A stretch of DNA of 64,000 nucleotides from Paraburkholderia sp. PREW-6R. Lineage in GTDB: Bacteria; Pseudomonadota; Gammaproteobacteria; Burkholderiales; Burkholderiaceae. This document shows positions 1-7,663 of the stretch, piece by piece. Each line of letters opens with the position of its first letter. Position 1 is the stretch's first letter. A program made the position numbers and the translations under genes. The notes beneath the pieces were generated by a model. It saw only the letters and a program-made list of their open reading frames with translations, had not been told where the DNA came from and ran no database searches. The DNA lies in contig NZ_CP155073.1 of NCBI RefSeq assembly GCF_039621805.1, positions 744,001 to 808,000 of the forward strand, written 5' to 3'.

Positions 1-1092
1 GAAGAACAGCCAGTATTCAGGGAAATTCGCCGTAAAGAAGCTCTTTGCGCCGTTCACCGCGAACGCGCCGACGATCGGTCCGATCAGCGTGCCGCGGCCG
101 CCGACGGCAACCCAGATCGCCATTTCGATCGAATTGCCCGGCGACATCTCGCCCGGATTGATGATGCCGACCTGCGGCACGTACAGCGCGCCGGCAATCC
201 CGCACAGCACCGCGGATACGGTCCACACGAACAGCTTGTAAGCGAGTGGGCTGTAGCCGAGGAACATGAGCCGCGTTTCGCCGTCGCGCACCGCGGTGAC
301 CACGCGGCCGAGTTTCGACGTGACGATCGCGCGCGCCGCGATGAACGAGAGGATCAGCACCGCGAACGTGATCAGCAGCAACCCGGTGCGGGTGCCCGGA
401 TGCGTAATCGGAAAGCCGGCAATACGCTTGAAGTCCGTGAAACCGTTATTGCCGCCGAAGCCCGTTTCGTTCCGGTAGAACAGCAGCATCGCGGCAAACG
501 TCATGGCCTGCGTGATGATCGACAGATAGACGCCTTTCACGCGCGAGCGGAATGTGAAAAAGCCGAACACCCAGGCGACCACCGCCGGCACGAGCACGAC
601 GAGCAGCAACGCGTAGCCGAGGTGCTGCGTGCCTTGCCAGTACCACGGCAACTGATGCCAGTCGAGAAACACCATGAAGTCGGGCAGATCGCTGCCGTAT
701 TTGCCGTCGTGGCCGATCGCGCGCATCAGATACATGCCGATCGCGTAACCGCCGAGCGCGAAGAAGAGCGCGTGGCCGAGACTCAGGATGCCGCAATAGC
801 CCCACACGAGATCGAGCGCGAGCGCGGCGATCGCGTAACACATGAACTTGCCGGTCACCGTCATCGCATAGGCGGACAGATGCAGCGAGCTCGTCTCGGG
901 CACCACCAGCGTGGCGAACGGCACGCCAAGCCCGAACACGATGATCAGCGCGATCAGCGCAAGCCATGCGCGGCGCGACAGCAGCGCCGGGCGCGGCGGC
1001 AGGCCGAGCGCGAAGCCGGATTGCGCTTCGCGGCCGGCAGCGGCGCCGCTGCCGCCGGCTCCGACGTGAGCCGATGAAGTTGCAGTGGTCAT
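1..1092 (-). CDS. urtC: urea ABC transporter permease UrtC (3' end beyond window)
   Basis: Inner-membrane permease subunit of the high-affinity urea ABC transporter, a branched-chain amino acid type permease (LivM-like). The visible 364 codons start at ATG 1092, directly after the urtB stop with a one-base gap, and stay open to base 1. After a short Ala/Gly-rich head the protein shows successive hydrophobic segments and the LivM-type stretch LDLVWGYCGILSLGHALFF near residue 100. Near the cut end it reads ...NFPEYWLFF. The gene lies last of the visible urtA-urtB-urtC order; urtD and urtE ATPases would be expected just outside the window. Identity is secure from sequence plus context; the C-terminus is not visible. 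Confidence 0.93.
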   Translation of the reverse strand, partial: MTTATSSAHVGAGGSGAAAGREAQSGFALGLPPRPALLSRRAWLALIALIIVFGLGVPFATLVVPETSSLHLSAYAMTVTGKFMCYAIAALALDLVWGYCGILSLGHALFFALGGYAIGMYLMRAIGHDGKYGSDLPDFMVFLDWHQLPWYWQGTQHLGYALLLVVLVPAVVAWVFGFFTFRSRVKGVYLSIITQAMTFAAMLLFYRNETGFGGNNGFTDFKRIAGFPITHPGTRTGLLLITFAVLILSFIAARAIVTSKLGRVVTAVRDGETRLMFLGYSPLAYKLFVWTVSAVLCGIAGALYVPQVGIINPGEMSPGNSIEMAIWVAVGGRGTLIGPIVGAFAVNGAKSFFTANFPEYWLFF

Positions 1093-1093
1093 C

Positions 1094-2719
1094 TCATGCC
1101 TCCGCGCTACGGCCCTTGAGGGCGAACATGCCCTGCGGACGCTTCTGGATGAAGAGGACGATCAGCACGAGCACCGCGATCTTCGCCAGCACCGCGCCCC
1201 AGAACGGCTCGATCGCCTTGCTGACGAGCCCGAGACCGAAGCCGCCGATCACCGTGCCGGCCAGCTGGCCGACGCCGCCCAGCACCACGGCCATGAACGA
1301 ATCGATGATGTAGCTCTGCCCGAGGTCCGGTCCCACGTTGCCGATTTGCGAGAGCGCGCAGCCGCCGAGGCCCGCAATACCGGCGCCGAATGCGAATGCA
1401 TACGAATCGACCCGCGCCGTTTTCACGCCGACGCAGGCGGCCATCCGGCGGTTTTGCGTGACGGCGCGCACGAAGAGGCCGAGGCGCGTTTTCGTCAGCA
1501 CCGCCCACGCAATGCCGACGACGATCAGCGAAAACGCCAGAATTGCGAGCCGGTTATACGGCAGGATCAGATTGGGCAGCACGGTGACGCCGCCGCTCAT
1601 CCACGACGGGTTGATCACCTGCACGTTCTGCGCGCCGAACAGCATGCGGGTGGCCTGAATCAGGATCAGGCTGACGCCGAACGTGGTCAGCAGCGTTTCG
1701 AGCGGACGTCCATACAAATGCTTGAGCACCAGGCGTTCGAGCACGATGCCGACAATGCCGGCCGCGGCGAACGAAGCCGGCACGGCGAGCAGCGGATACC
1801 AGTCGAATGCGCCCGGCGCGAAGCGCTGAAACAGGTTCTGCACCACATACGTAGCGTACGCGCCGATCATCAGGAATTCGCCGTGCGCCATGTTGATCAC
1901 GCCGATCAGGCCGTACGTGATCGCGAGACCGAGCGCGGCGAGCAGCAGCACGCTGCCAAGCGACAGCCCCGCGAACAGCGTGCCGGCGATCTGGCTGCGC
2001 CGCTGGATTGCGTCGAGTTCGTCGATGCCCGCTTGTGCGGCGGCGCGCACGCGGTCGTCGGGTTCGTTGAAGGTGCCGTCCGGTTTCTTCGCGACGAGCG
2101 GACGCAGCAGTTCATTCATGTCGAGATCGTGGCGCGCGGCGACCAGTTGCACCGCTTCCAGCCGTTTGGCCGCGTCGGCGTCATGCAGCGCGGTCATCGC
2201 CCATAGCGTGTCCAGACGCTTCTTCAGCGCGGGATCGGTTTCCTTCGCGCGGGCGGCGTCGACGAGCGGTTTGATCGACGGATCGGGATTCTGCAGCAGC
2301 GCGGTCACCGCGGCGTCGCGAGTGGCGAGGTCGGGCGAATCGAGTTGCATCCCGGAGAGCGCGCCCGCCACTTTCGCGCGCAGCAGATTGTTCAGCGTGA
2401 CCGGTTGCGCGTCGCCGGCGGCGACTGTCTTGCCGGTGACGGCGTCTTTCGCGGTGTCGCCGTCCTGCAGCAGCACGGCGCCGGAGTCGGTAGCGAGCGC
2501 GCTATCGTCGGAGAGCGCCTTGAGCACCGCGAGCGACGCCTTGTCGTGATTGGCGATCAGCTTGTCGATGGCGGCGGACTTGGCATCGAAGTCGTCGGCG
2601 GCGAGCGGCGCGACGTCGGCCTGGGTCAGCGCGAACGCGGTGAGCGGCGCGCCGGCGAGAAGCACGAACGCCACGCTGCCGATGCTGCGTCGTGCGAAGG
2701 AGAGGATTGAAGACGCCAT
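1094..2719 (-). CDS. urtB: urea ABC transporter permease UrtB
   Basis: Second permease of the urea transporter (LivH-like), 541 residues. It has two parts. Residues 1 to about 240 form a signal-peptide-led extension (hydrophobic run ending near A-L-T-A-F-A-L-T) that is rich in Asp, Ala and Lys and probably lies in the periplasm. Residues from about 243 on form the membrane domain, beginning IAGTLFAGLSLGSVLLLAAL, with the LivH-like motif GVINMAHGEFLMIGAYATY. The extension is typical of UrtB and absent from ordinary LivH. The gene sits 158 bases after urtA and one base before urtC, so the three are probably one transcript. Confidence 0.94.
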   Translation of the reverse strand: MASSILSFARRSIGSVAFVLLAGAPLTAFALTQADVAPLAADDFDAKSAAIDKLIANHDKASLAVLKALSDDSALATDSGAVLLQDGDTAKDAVTGKTVAAGDAQPVTLNNLLRAKVAGALSGMQLDSPDLATRDAAVTALLQNPDPSIKPLVDAARAKETDPALKKRLDTLWAMTALHDADAAKRLEAVQLVAARHDLDMNELLRPLVAKKPDGTFNEPDDRVRAAAQAGIDELDAIQRRSQIAGTLFAGLSLGSVLLLAALGLAITYGLIGVINMAHGEFLMIGAYATYVVQNLFQRFAPGAFDWYPLLAVPASFAAAGIVGIVLERLVLKHLYGRPLETLLTTFGVSLILIQATRMLFGAQNVQVINPSWMSGGVTVLPNLILPYNRLAILAFSLIVVGIAWAVLTKTRLGLFVRAVTQNRRMAACVGVKTARVDSYAFAFGAGIAGLGGCALSQIGNVGPDLGQSYIIDSFMAVVLGGVGQLAGTVIGGFGLGLVSKAIEPFWGAVLAKIAVLVLIVLFIQKRPQGMFALKGRSAEA

Positions 2720-2877
2720 GGTGGCCTTTGAAGAAAACTGGCTGGCGGCGCGGCCTGGCGGCAGGCGAATCGCCGTTGCCGCGCCGCTGGGTTACGGGAC
2801 GCGGCTCGCGCGCCCGTGGCAGGAACGGGTTGGAGCGCGACGCCCCGCCAGCCGCCTGGGCGTTGCGCTCCGTTCGA

Positions 2878-4176
2878 TCAGGCGACCCGTTGACGCTTCA
2901 GAAACGCCGGAATGGAGCTGACCACGTCCGGTTTGCCCGCATTGCCGGCGATATACGGGCTCCACGGCTGCGCGCGGATGGCGGTCTTGGTTCGCCACAC
3001 CACGTTGAACTGGCCGTCGGCGCGTACTTCGCCGATCATCACCGGCTTGTGCAGATGGTGATTGCCGTCCATTTCCAGCGTGAAGCCCGACGGTGCGGCG
3101 AACGTCTGGCCGATCATCGCCACGCGCACCTTGTCGACGTCCGTGCTCTTCGCCTTTTCGGCCGCCTGCTTCCACATGTGAATCCCGACGAACGTCGCCT
3201 CCATCGGGTCGTTCGTCACACGCTTCGAACCGCCCGGCAGGTTGTTGTCCTTCACCCATGCGGCCCATTGCTTCTTGAACTTTTCGTTGGCCGGGTTGCG
3301 CAGCGACATGAAGTAGTTCCACGCCGCGAGATTGCCGACCAGCGGCTTCGTGTCGATGCCGCGCAGCTCTTCCTCGCCGACCGAAAACGCCACCACGGGC
3401 ACGTCCGACGCCTTCAGCCCCTGGTTGCCCAGTTCCTTGTAGAACGGCACGTTGGAGTCGCCGTTCACCGTCGAGATCACCGCGGTCTTGCCGCCCTGCG
3501 AGAAGGTCTTGATGTTGGCGACGATGGTCTGATAGTCGCTATGGCCGAACGGCGTGTAGACCTCCTGAATGTCGGCCTCCTGGACGCCTTTCGACTTGAG
3601 GAACGCGCGCAGAATCTTGTTGGTCGTGCGGGGGTACACATAGTCGGTGCCCAACAGGAAAAAGCGCTTGGCGCCGCCGCCTTCCGCGCTCATCAGATAT
3701 TCGGTTGCCGGAATCGCCTGCTGATTCGGCGCTGCGCCCGTGTAGAACACGTTGCGCGACATCTCTTCACCCTCGTACTGCACCGGATAGAACAGCAGGC
3801 CGTTCAGTTCCTCGAACACCGGCAGAACCGATTTGCGCGACACCGACGTCCAGCAGCCGAACACCACCGCGCACTTTTCCTGCGTGATCAACTGGCGGGC
3901 CTTCTCGGCAAAGAGCGGCCAGTTCGAAGCCGGGTCCACGACGACCGGCTGAAGCTGGCGGCCCAGCACGCCGCCGTTCTTGTTGATGTCCGAAATGGTC
4001 ATCAACGCGGTGTCCTTCAGCGACGTTTCGGAGATCGCCATCGTGCCCGACAGCGAGTGCAGAATACCCACCTTGATTGGACCGCTGTCCGACTGCGCCT
4101 GCGCAAACGGAACCTGGCCGGCGAGTGCCAATGCGCCTGACATGGAGCCGAACTTCAACAGACTACGACGTTTCAT
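2878..4176 (-). CDS. urtA: urea ABC transporter substrate-binding protein UrtA
   Basis: Periplasmic urea-binding protein, 432 residues, the usual family length. The N-terminus MKRRSLLKFGSMSG carries a twin-arginine-like motif followed by a hydrophobic stretch and cleavage near A-Q-A-Q (about residue 27), so Tat export is possible. The mature part starts IKVGILHSLSGTMAISE, which is the classic UrtA/AmiC-type opening, and contains LNGLLFYPVQYEGEEMSRNVFYTGA-type ligand-lobe sequence as in known UrtA proteins (segment around residues 125-150). A ribosome binding site AAGGGG lies 6-7 bases before ATG. It is the first gene of the urt run and has a sigma-54 type promoter upstream, which fits nitrogen control. 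Confidence 0.95.
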   Translation of the reverse strand: MKRRSLLKFGSMSGALALAGQVPFAQAQSDSGPIKVGILHSLSGTMAISETSLKDTALMTISDINKNGGVLGRQLQPVVVDPASNWPLFAEKARQLITQEKCAVVFGCWTSVSRKSVLPVFEELNGLLFYPVQYEGEEMSRNVFYTGAAPNQQAIPATEYLMSAEGGGAKRFFLLGTDYVYPRTTNKILRAFLKSKGVQEADIQEVYTPFGHSDYQTIVANIKTFSQGGKTAVISTVNGDSNVPFYKELGNQGLKASDVPVVAFSVGEEELRGIDTKPLVGNLAAWNYFMSLRNPANEKFKKQWAAWVKDNNLPGGSKRVTNDPMEATFVGIHMWKQAAEKAKSTDVDKVRVAMIGQTFAAPSGFTLEMDGNHHLHKPVMIGEVRADGQFNVVWRTKTAIRAQPWSPYIAGNAGKPDVVSSIPAFLKRQRVA

Positions 4177-4500
4177 GTGTATCCCCTTGCCATTGATGGT
4201 GAGTGTTTTATGGGCGTCGATATCAGCCAGCGAGGCTTATCCCGCATGGCGAGCCGCTTCTGTACTGCAATGGCTATGCCATGTGGCATTCGGACTCGGG
4301 GAGTGTCGGCGGCGCGGCGTGGTGCGGCGCGCGCCAACGTCAGTTATGCGTGGTAGCGCGCGAATGTGGTGCAGCGAAAGGGGAGACGCCTGTTTCAGGT
4401 GCGCGTCGCGCCGCAACGAGGCGCGCCAGCCGCCAGCGGCCAGATGAGGTGCATGGCCGCCACGCCTTTGTGCATGCGCCGCATCGGAAAGACATGCGGC
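4177..4500. other. gene-free gap upstream of urtA
   Basis: No convincing coding sequence. It holds the urtA leader and the sigma-54 type promoter described separately. A TGCACC half-site resembling an NtrC half-site occurs on the minus strand near 4368-4374, but no second well-spaced half was found by eye, so an enhancer site is not claimed. The tolC-like gene ends at 4501 on the same strand; no clear terminator was seen for it. Confidence 0.5.
4266..4281 (-). promoter_or_regulatory. sigma-54 (RpoN) type -24/-12 promoter of urtABC
   Basis: Read on the minus strand the site is TGGCAT, five bases, TTGCA. The sigma-54 consensus is TGGCAC-N5-TTGCA, so the GG and GC dinucleotides and the spacing are all right and only one base differs. 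Transcription would begin near 4255, leaving a leader of about 80 bases before urtA. Urea uptake genes are commonly under NtrC/RpoN nitrogen control, which supports the reading. Seen by eye only. Confidence 0.65.
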
Positions 4501-6054
4501 TTACTGCGCAGCCGCTCCGTTGGGCATGCTTCGGCGACCGAGCTTGCCCGCGGCGCCTTTAGCGCCGACGCCCGGATGCGGCACGGCCGGCGCCTGCGGC
4601 AGCGCGGTGAGGGCGCCGTCGTCCACAGGCGAGAGCAAGGAGGCGAGTTGCAGCACGTCCGCGTCGGTCAGATTCGCGGTGGAAGCCTTCAGCTTGAGGC
4701 TATTGACCAGCGTGCCATAGCGCGCCTTGGCCAGATCGCGGCGTGCTGAAAAAAGCTGGTCTTGTGCGTTGAGCACGTCGATATTGATTCGCACACCGAC
4801 CTGATAACCGAGCAGGTTGGATTCGAGGGAGGTGCGCGCCGATTGCTCGGCGGTCTGCAGGGCGCGCACCTGCGCAAGCCCGCTCACCACGCCAAGAAAC
4901 GCCTGTCGCGCGGAGAGCGCGGCGTTGCGCCGGGCCGTGTCGAGATCGGCGGCGGCCTGATCTTCGAGCGCCAGCGTCTGGCGCACACGCGCCTGGGTTG
5001 CGCCACCGGCGAAGATCGGGATCGTCACCTGTACGCCGATCGTGCTGTTCGTGTAAGACGACCCCAGATTGCCCAGTTCGGCAGCGAGCGCAGGCGTGCC
5101 GGGCGTAATCGTGTTCGTGCCGCTGCCAAAGCCGCCGCCGAAATTCCCGCCGAAGTTGCCCGCGCCCGCCGCGCCCAGGCTGCTGCGCGAGCGGCTCGCG
5201 ACCAGATCGACGGTGGGCAGATGCCCGGCCTTCGCCTTCGACGTTTCGCGCTGCGCGTTATCCAGCGCGATCTGCCTGAGCACGACCTGGTAGTTGCCGT
5301 CGCTCGCGGCGTCGACCCATTGGTTGATGTCGGCAGGCATCGGCGGCGGCAGCGGCGCGCCCGCAGCCAGGCCGTCGATCCGTTCGACGGGATGCCCCAC
5401 GATCTGCTGCAACGTCGCGAGCTTCACCGCGAGATCGTTCTGCGCGGCGATTTCCTGCGAGACAGCCTGGTCATATCTGGCCTGGGCTTCGTTGGTGTCG
5501 GTGATCGTCGTGTTGCCAACTTCGAATGAACGTTTGGCGGATTCGAGCTGCTGCGCGATCGACGCTTTCTGCGATTGTGCAATCGCAAGACTGTCCTGAG
5601 CGCCGAGCGCGTCGAAGTACGCCTCGCCCAGCCGCACGATCAGATCCTGGCGGGCCTGCGCGAACGACGCCTGCGCTGACTCCACCGCAAGCTTGCCCTG
5701 CGCATAGCCGTACCAGCTGTCGACGTGAATCAGCGGCTGCGTGAGCGAAATCACATAACCATTGCTGTTGCCATACGAGGACGGGAAGCCGCCGCCGAAG
5801 TCGGTGCTCTGCCGGCTGCCGGTGAGCGACGCCGAGATTTGCGGCAGCAGTTTCGCGCGCGCGAGCGGCAATTCTTCGCTATTTGCCGCAAGCGACGCGC
5901 GCGCGCTTTGCAGTTGCGCGTCGTTTGTAAGCGCTTCGTCGTAGAGCTGGGACAGACCGACCGCGGCTGCGGCCGGCGCATGGAGAGACGCGAAAGCGAT
6001 TGCGCAAGCCAGCGCGATGGCGCGCGAGAAGCCAGGCAACCGCTGGCGCGTCAT
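4501..6054 (-). CDS. TolC family type I secretion/efflux outer membrane protein
   Basis: Outer membrane channel of the TolC family, 517 residues from ATG 6054. This start was chosen because it gives a proper signal peptide (MTRQRLPGFSRAIALACAIA, cleavage near A-A-A-A-V), while the frame remains open for 52 further residues upstream that overlap the rhodanese gene. The mature protein begins VGLSQLYDEALTNDAQLQSA, the typical OEP repeat opening. The two OEP halves follow, with long heptad-like helices and TDTNEAQARYDQAVS in the first and LEDQAAADLDTARRNAALSA in the second. A Gly/Phe/Asn-rich insert lies between them around residues 300-320. It could pair with the RND pump encoded 1.6 kb upstream or with a type I exporter elsewhere. 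Confidence 0.9.
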   Translation of the reverse strand: MTRQRLPGFSRAIALACAIAFASLHAPAAAAVGLSQLYDEALTNDAQLQSARASLAANSEELPLARAKLLPQISASLTGSRQSTDFGGGFPSSYGNSNGYVISLTQPLIHVDSWYGYAQGKLAVESAQASFAQARQDLIVRLGEAYFDALGAQDSLAIAQSQKASIAQQLESAKRSFEVGNTTITDTNEAQARYDQAVSQEIAAQNDLAVKLATLQQIVGHPVERIDGLAAGAPLPPPMPADINQWVDAASDGNYQVVLRQIALDNAQRETSKAKAGHLPTVDLVASRSRSSLGAAGAGNFGGNFGGGFGSGTNTITPGTPALAAELGNLGSSYTNSTIGVQVTIPIFAGGATQARVRQTLALEDQAAADLDTARRNAALSARQAFLGVVSGLAQVRALQTAEQSARTSLESNLLGYQVGVRINIDVLNAQDQLFSARRDLAKARYGTLVNSLKLKASTANLTDADVLQLASLLSPVDDGALTALPQAPAVPHPGVGAKGAAGKLGRRSMPNGAAAQ

Positions 6055-6067
6055 TGCGGGTGTGCAG

Positions 6068-6391
6068 TCAGTAGGTCGGAACGGACGGATCGACCTGACG
6101 CGACCACGCGTCGATTCCGCCTTGCAGATTGAACACGTTGGTGTGCCCGCGCGATTCGAGGAACATCGCCACTTGCGCGCTGCGTGCGCCGTGATGGCAG
6201 ACACAGACAATCTGCGCGTCGTCGTCGAGTTCTTCGCTGCGGGCGGGAATGTCGCGCATTGGAATCGACACTGCGCCGGCGAGCGACGCGGTCTGGATTT
6301 CCCACGGTTCGCGGACGTCGAGCAACACGGGGGCGGGGCGCGACGTGTCGGCGAGCCATTCGGCCAGTGCGGGAGCGGTCAGGTTTTGCAT
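6068..6391 (-). CDS. rhodanese-like sulfurtransferase
   Basis: Single-domain rhodanese of 107 residues, GlpE/PspE-like. The fold signature is complete: LLDVREPWE at about 23-31 and the active-site loop with Cys65 in C-H-H-G-A-R-S. Such proteins transfer sulfane sulfur from thiosulfate or persulfide donors. The sulfur partner cannot be told from sequence. It lies 13 bases before the TolC-like gene and about 110 bases after the isoaspartate methyltransferase gene, all on one strand, an arrangement I recall from other Burkholderiales. Confidence 0.88.
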   Translation of the reverse strand: MQNLTAPALAEWLADTSRPAPVLLDVREPWEIQTASLAGAVSIPMRDIPARSEELDDDAQIVCVCHHGARSAQVAMFLESRGHTNVFNLQGGIDAWSRQVDPSVPTY

Positions 6392-6499
6392 CAGCAGGAC
6401 ATCCGGTTCAGTGGACGGCGCGGCGTGCCGGCCGTCCGGATAAACATGCAGCTCGGGAGACAGACGCCGCGCGACTCGCGGCCACTCCGTGCCGGAAGA

Positions 6500-7153
6500 T
6501 CAGAACTTGAAACGCGGCGGTTGCACGGCGTTGACGAGCGGCTCGACATACGTTTCGAACACGTCGGCAATGCGGTACTGCTTTTCGTCGATACGCGTGA
6601 TGACCTGCGCCTTCATGACCGGCGCGGTACCGACGAACGCTGCCAGACGGCCGCCGATCTTCAGCTGTTCGAGCATGTCCTGCGGCAGCACGGGCAGCCC
6701 GCCGGACACGCAGATCACGTCGTAGGGCGCGGCGCCTGCCCAGCCACGCGCAGCGTCGCCGGTGGCGACTTCCGCGTTCAGCACGCCGTTGGCGATCAGG
6801 TTGCTTTTCGCCAGTTCCGCCAGTTCCGGTTCGATATCCACTGTCAGCACGTGTTGTGCGCGGTGCGCGAGCAGTGCCGCCATATAACCCGAGCCCGCGC
6901 CGATTTCCAGCACGCTCTCGTGCTTTTTCACCGCCAGTTCCTGCAGCACGCGCGCTTCGACGCGCGGCGCCAGCATATGCTGGCCGCCCGGCAGCGGCAC
7001 TTCGAAGTCGACGAAGGCCAGCTCACGATAGGCGGCGGGGACGAAATTCTCACGCTTGACGATCGACAGCAGATTCAGCACGTCCTGGTCGAGCACTTCC
7101 CAGGGGCGGATCTGCTGTTCGATCATGTTAAAACGCGCTTGCTCGATGTTCAT
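6500..7153 (-). CDS. pcm: protein-L-isoaspartate O-methyltransferase family protein
   Basis: SAM-dependent methyltransferase of the PCMT family, 217 residues. Start placed at ATG 7153 (MNIEQARFNMIEQQIRPWEV), the usual family N-terminus; the frame runs 54 residues further upstream without family-like sequence. SAM motif I is VLEIGAGSGYMAALL at about 81-95, followed by the acidic VDIEPELAELA. The substrate-side segment PLPGGQHMLAPR matches the family position of the usual P-x-G-Q-x-I-S-x-P motif, but the Ile-Ser pair is replaced by Met-Leu. True isoaspartate repair activity is therefore less certain than the family assignment. Confidence 0.85.
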   Translation of the reverse strand: MNIEQARFNMIEQQIRPWEVLDQDVLNLLSIVKRENFVPAAYRELAFVDFEVPLPGGQHMLAPRVEARVLQELAVKKHESVLEIGAGSGYMAALLAHRAQHVLTVDIEPELAELAKSNLIANGVLNAEVATGDAARGWAGAAPYDVICVSGGLPVLPQDMLEQLKIGGRLAAFVGTAPVMKAQVITRIDEKQYRIADVFETYVEPLVNAVQPPRFKF

Positions 7154-7342
7154 GGTGGGTTCGGCTAAGTGGTTTGGCGAGTTGTGCGAGTCGGTCCTGG
7201 CGGCGAGGCGGGCTTCGGGCTGAATGTTGGCGGGTTCAACCTCGCACGCATGCCACGGCAGGGTAACTGCGGGATTGTACCAAATGGCGCTGTCGAGCCG
7301 CTGCGCGGCGGACACGGCGGCGCGCCGCTCGGCGGGCGCCGG

Positions 7343-7603
7343 TCAGCCGCCTTTGCTTTTTTTGATCTGCGCTTCGAAGGCGATATCCAGCTTGCTTGCC
7401 TTGCGCGGCTTGGGTGGACCAAAGGCGTCGACGAATCTGACGAAATCGTCGAGCGTGAGCGGGTCGGAGACTTTCGTGTCGGCGCCGCCCGATCGGTCGA
7501 CGAGATAGAACAGGCCCCCGGACAGGCTGATCGCCGCGAACTGCGGATTGCCGCTGCGGGTCTTCAGCCGCTCGACTGCGTGGATGGCTCGAGTGGTGCG
7601 CAT
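7343..7603 (-). CDS. small conserved-looking protein of unknown function
   Basis: An 86-residue protein that I do not recognise by name. It begins MRTTRAIHAVERLKTRSGNP, has a middle resembling a small beta sheet (FAAISLSGGLFYLVDRSG), then the segment LTLDDFVRFVDAFGPP and a Lys-rich tail ending IKKSKGG. There is no signal peptide or membrane segment. Codon use has the same strong third-position GC as neighbours. It stands alone between the RND pump gene (60 bases away) and pcm (189 bases away). I consider it a real gene because no competing frame fits here and the protein has normal composition. Confidence 0.6.
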   Translation of the reverse strand: MRTTRAIHAVERLKTRSGNPQFAAISLSGGLFYLVDRSGGADTKVSDPLTLDDFVRFVDAFGPPKPRKASKLDIAFEAQIKKSKGG

Positions 7604-7663
7604 GATGGGAACGGCTACGTCGTAGGAAGACTTCTACTGTAGCAACTTCGCAGCGGGAATGCG

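Noticed and set aside
4360..4380. NtrC binding site upstream of urtA
   Set aside because: Only one half-site (TGCACC) was visible with no properly spaced partner.
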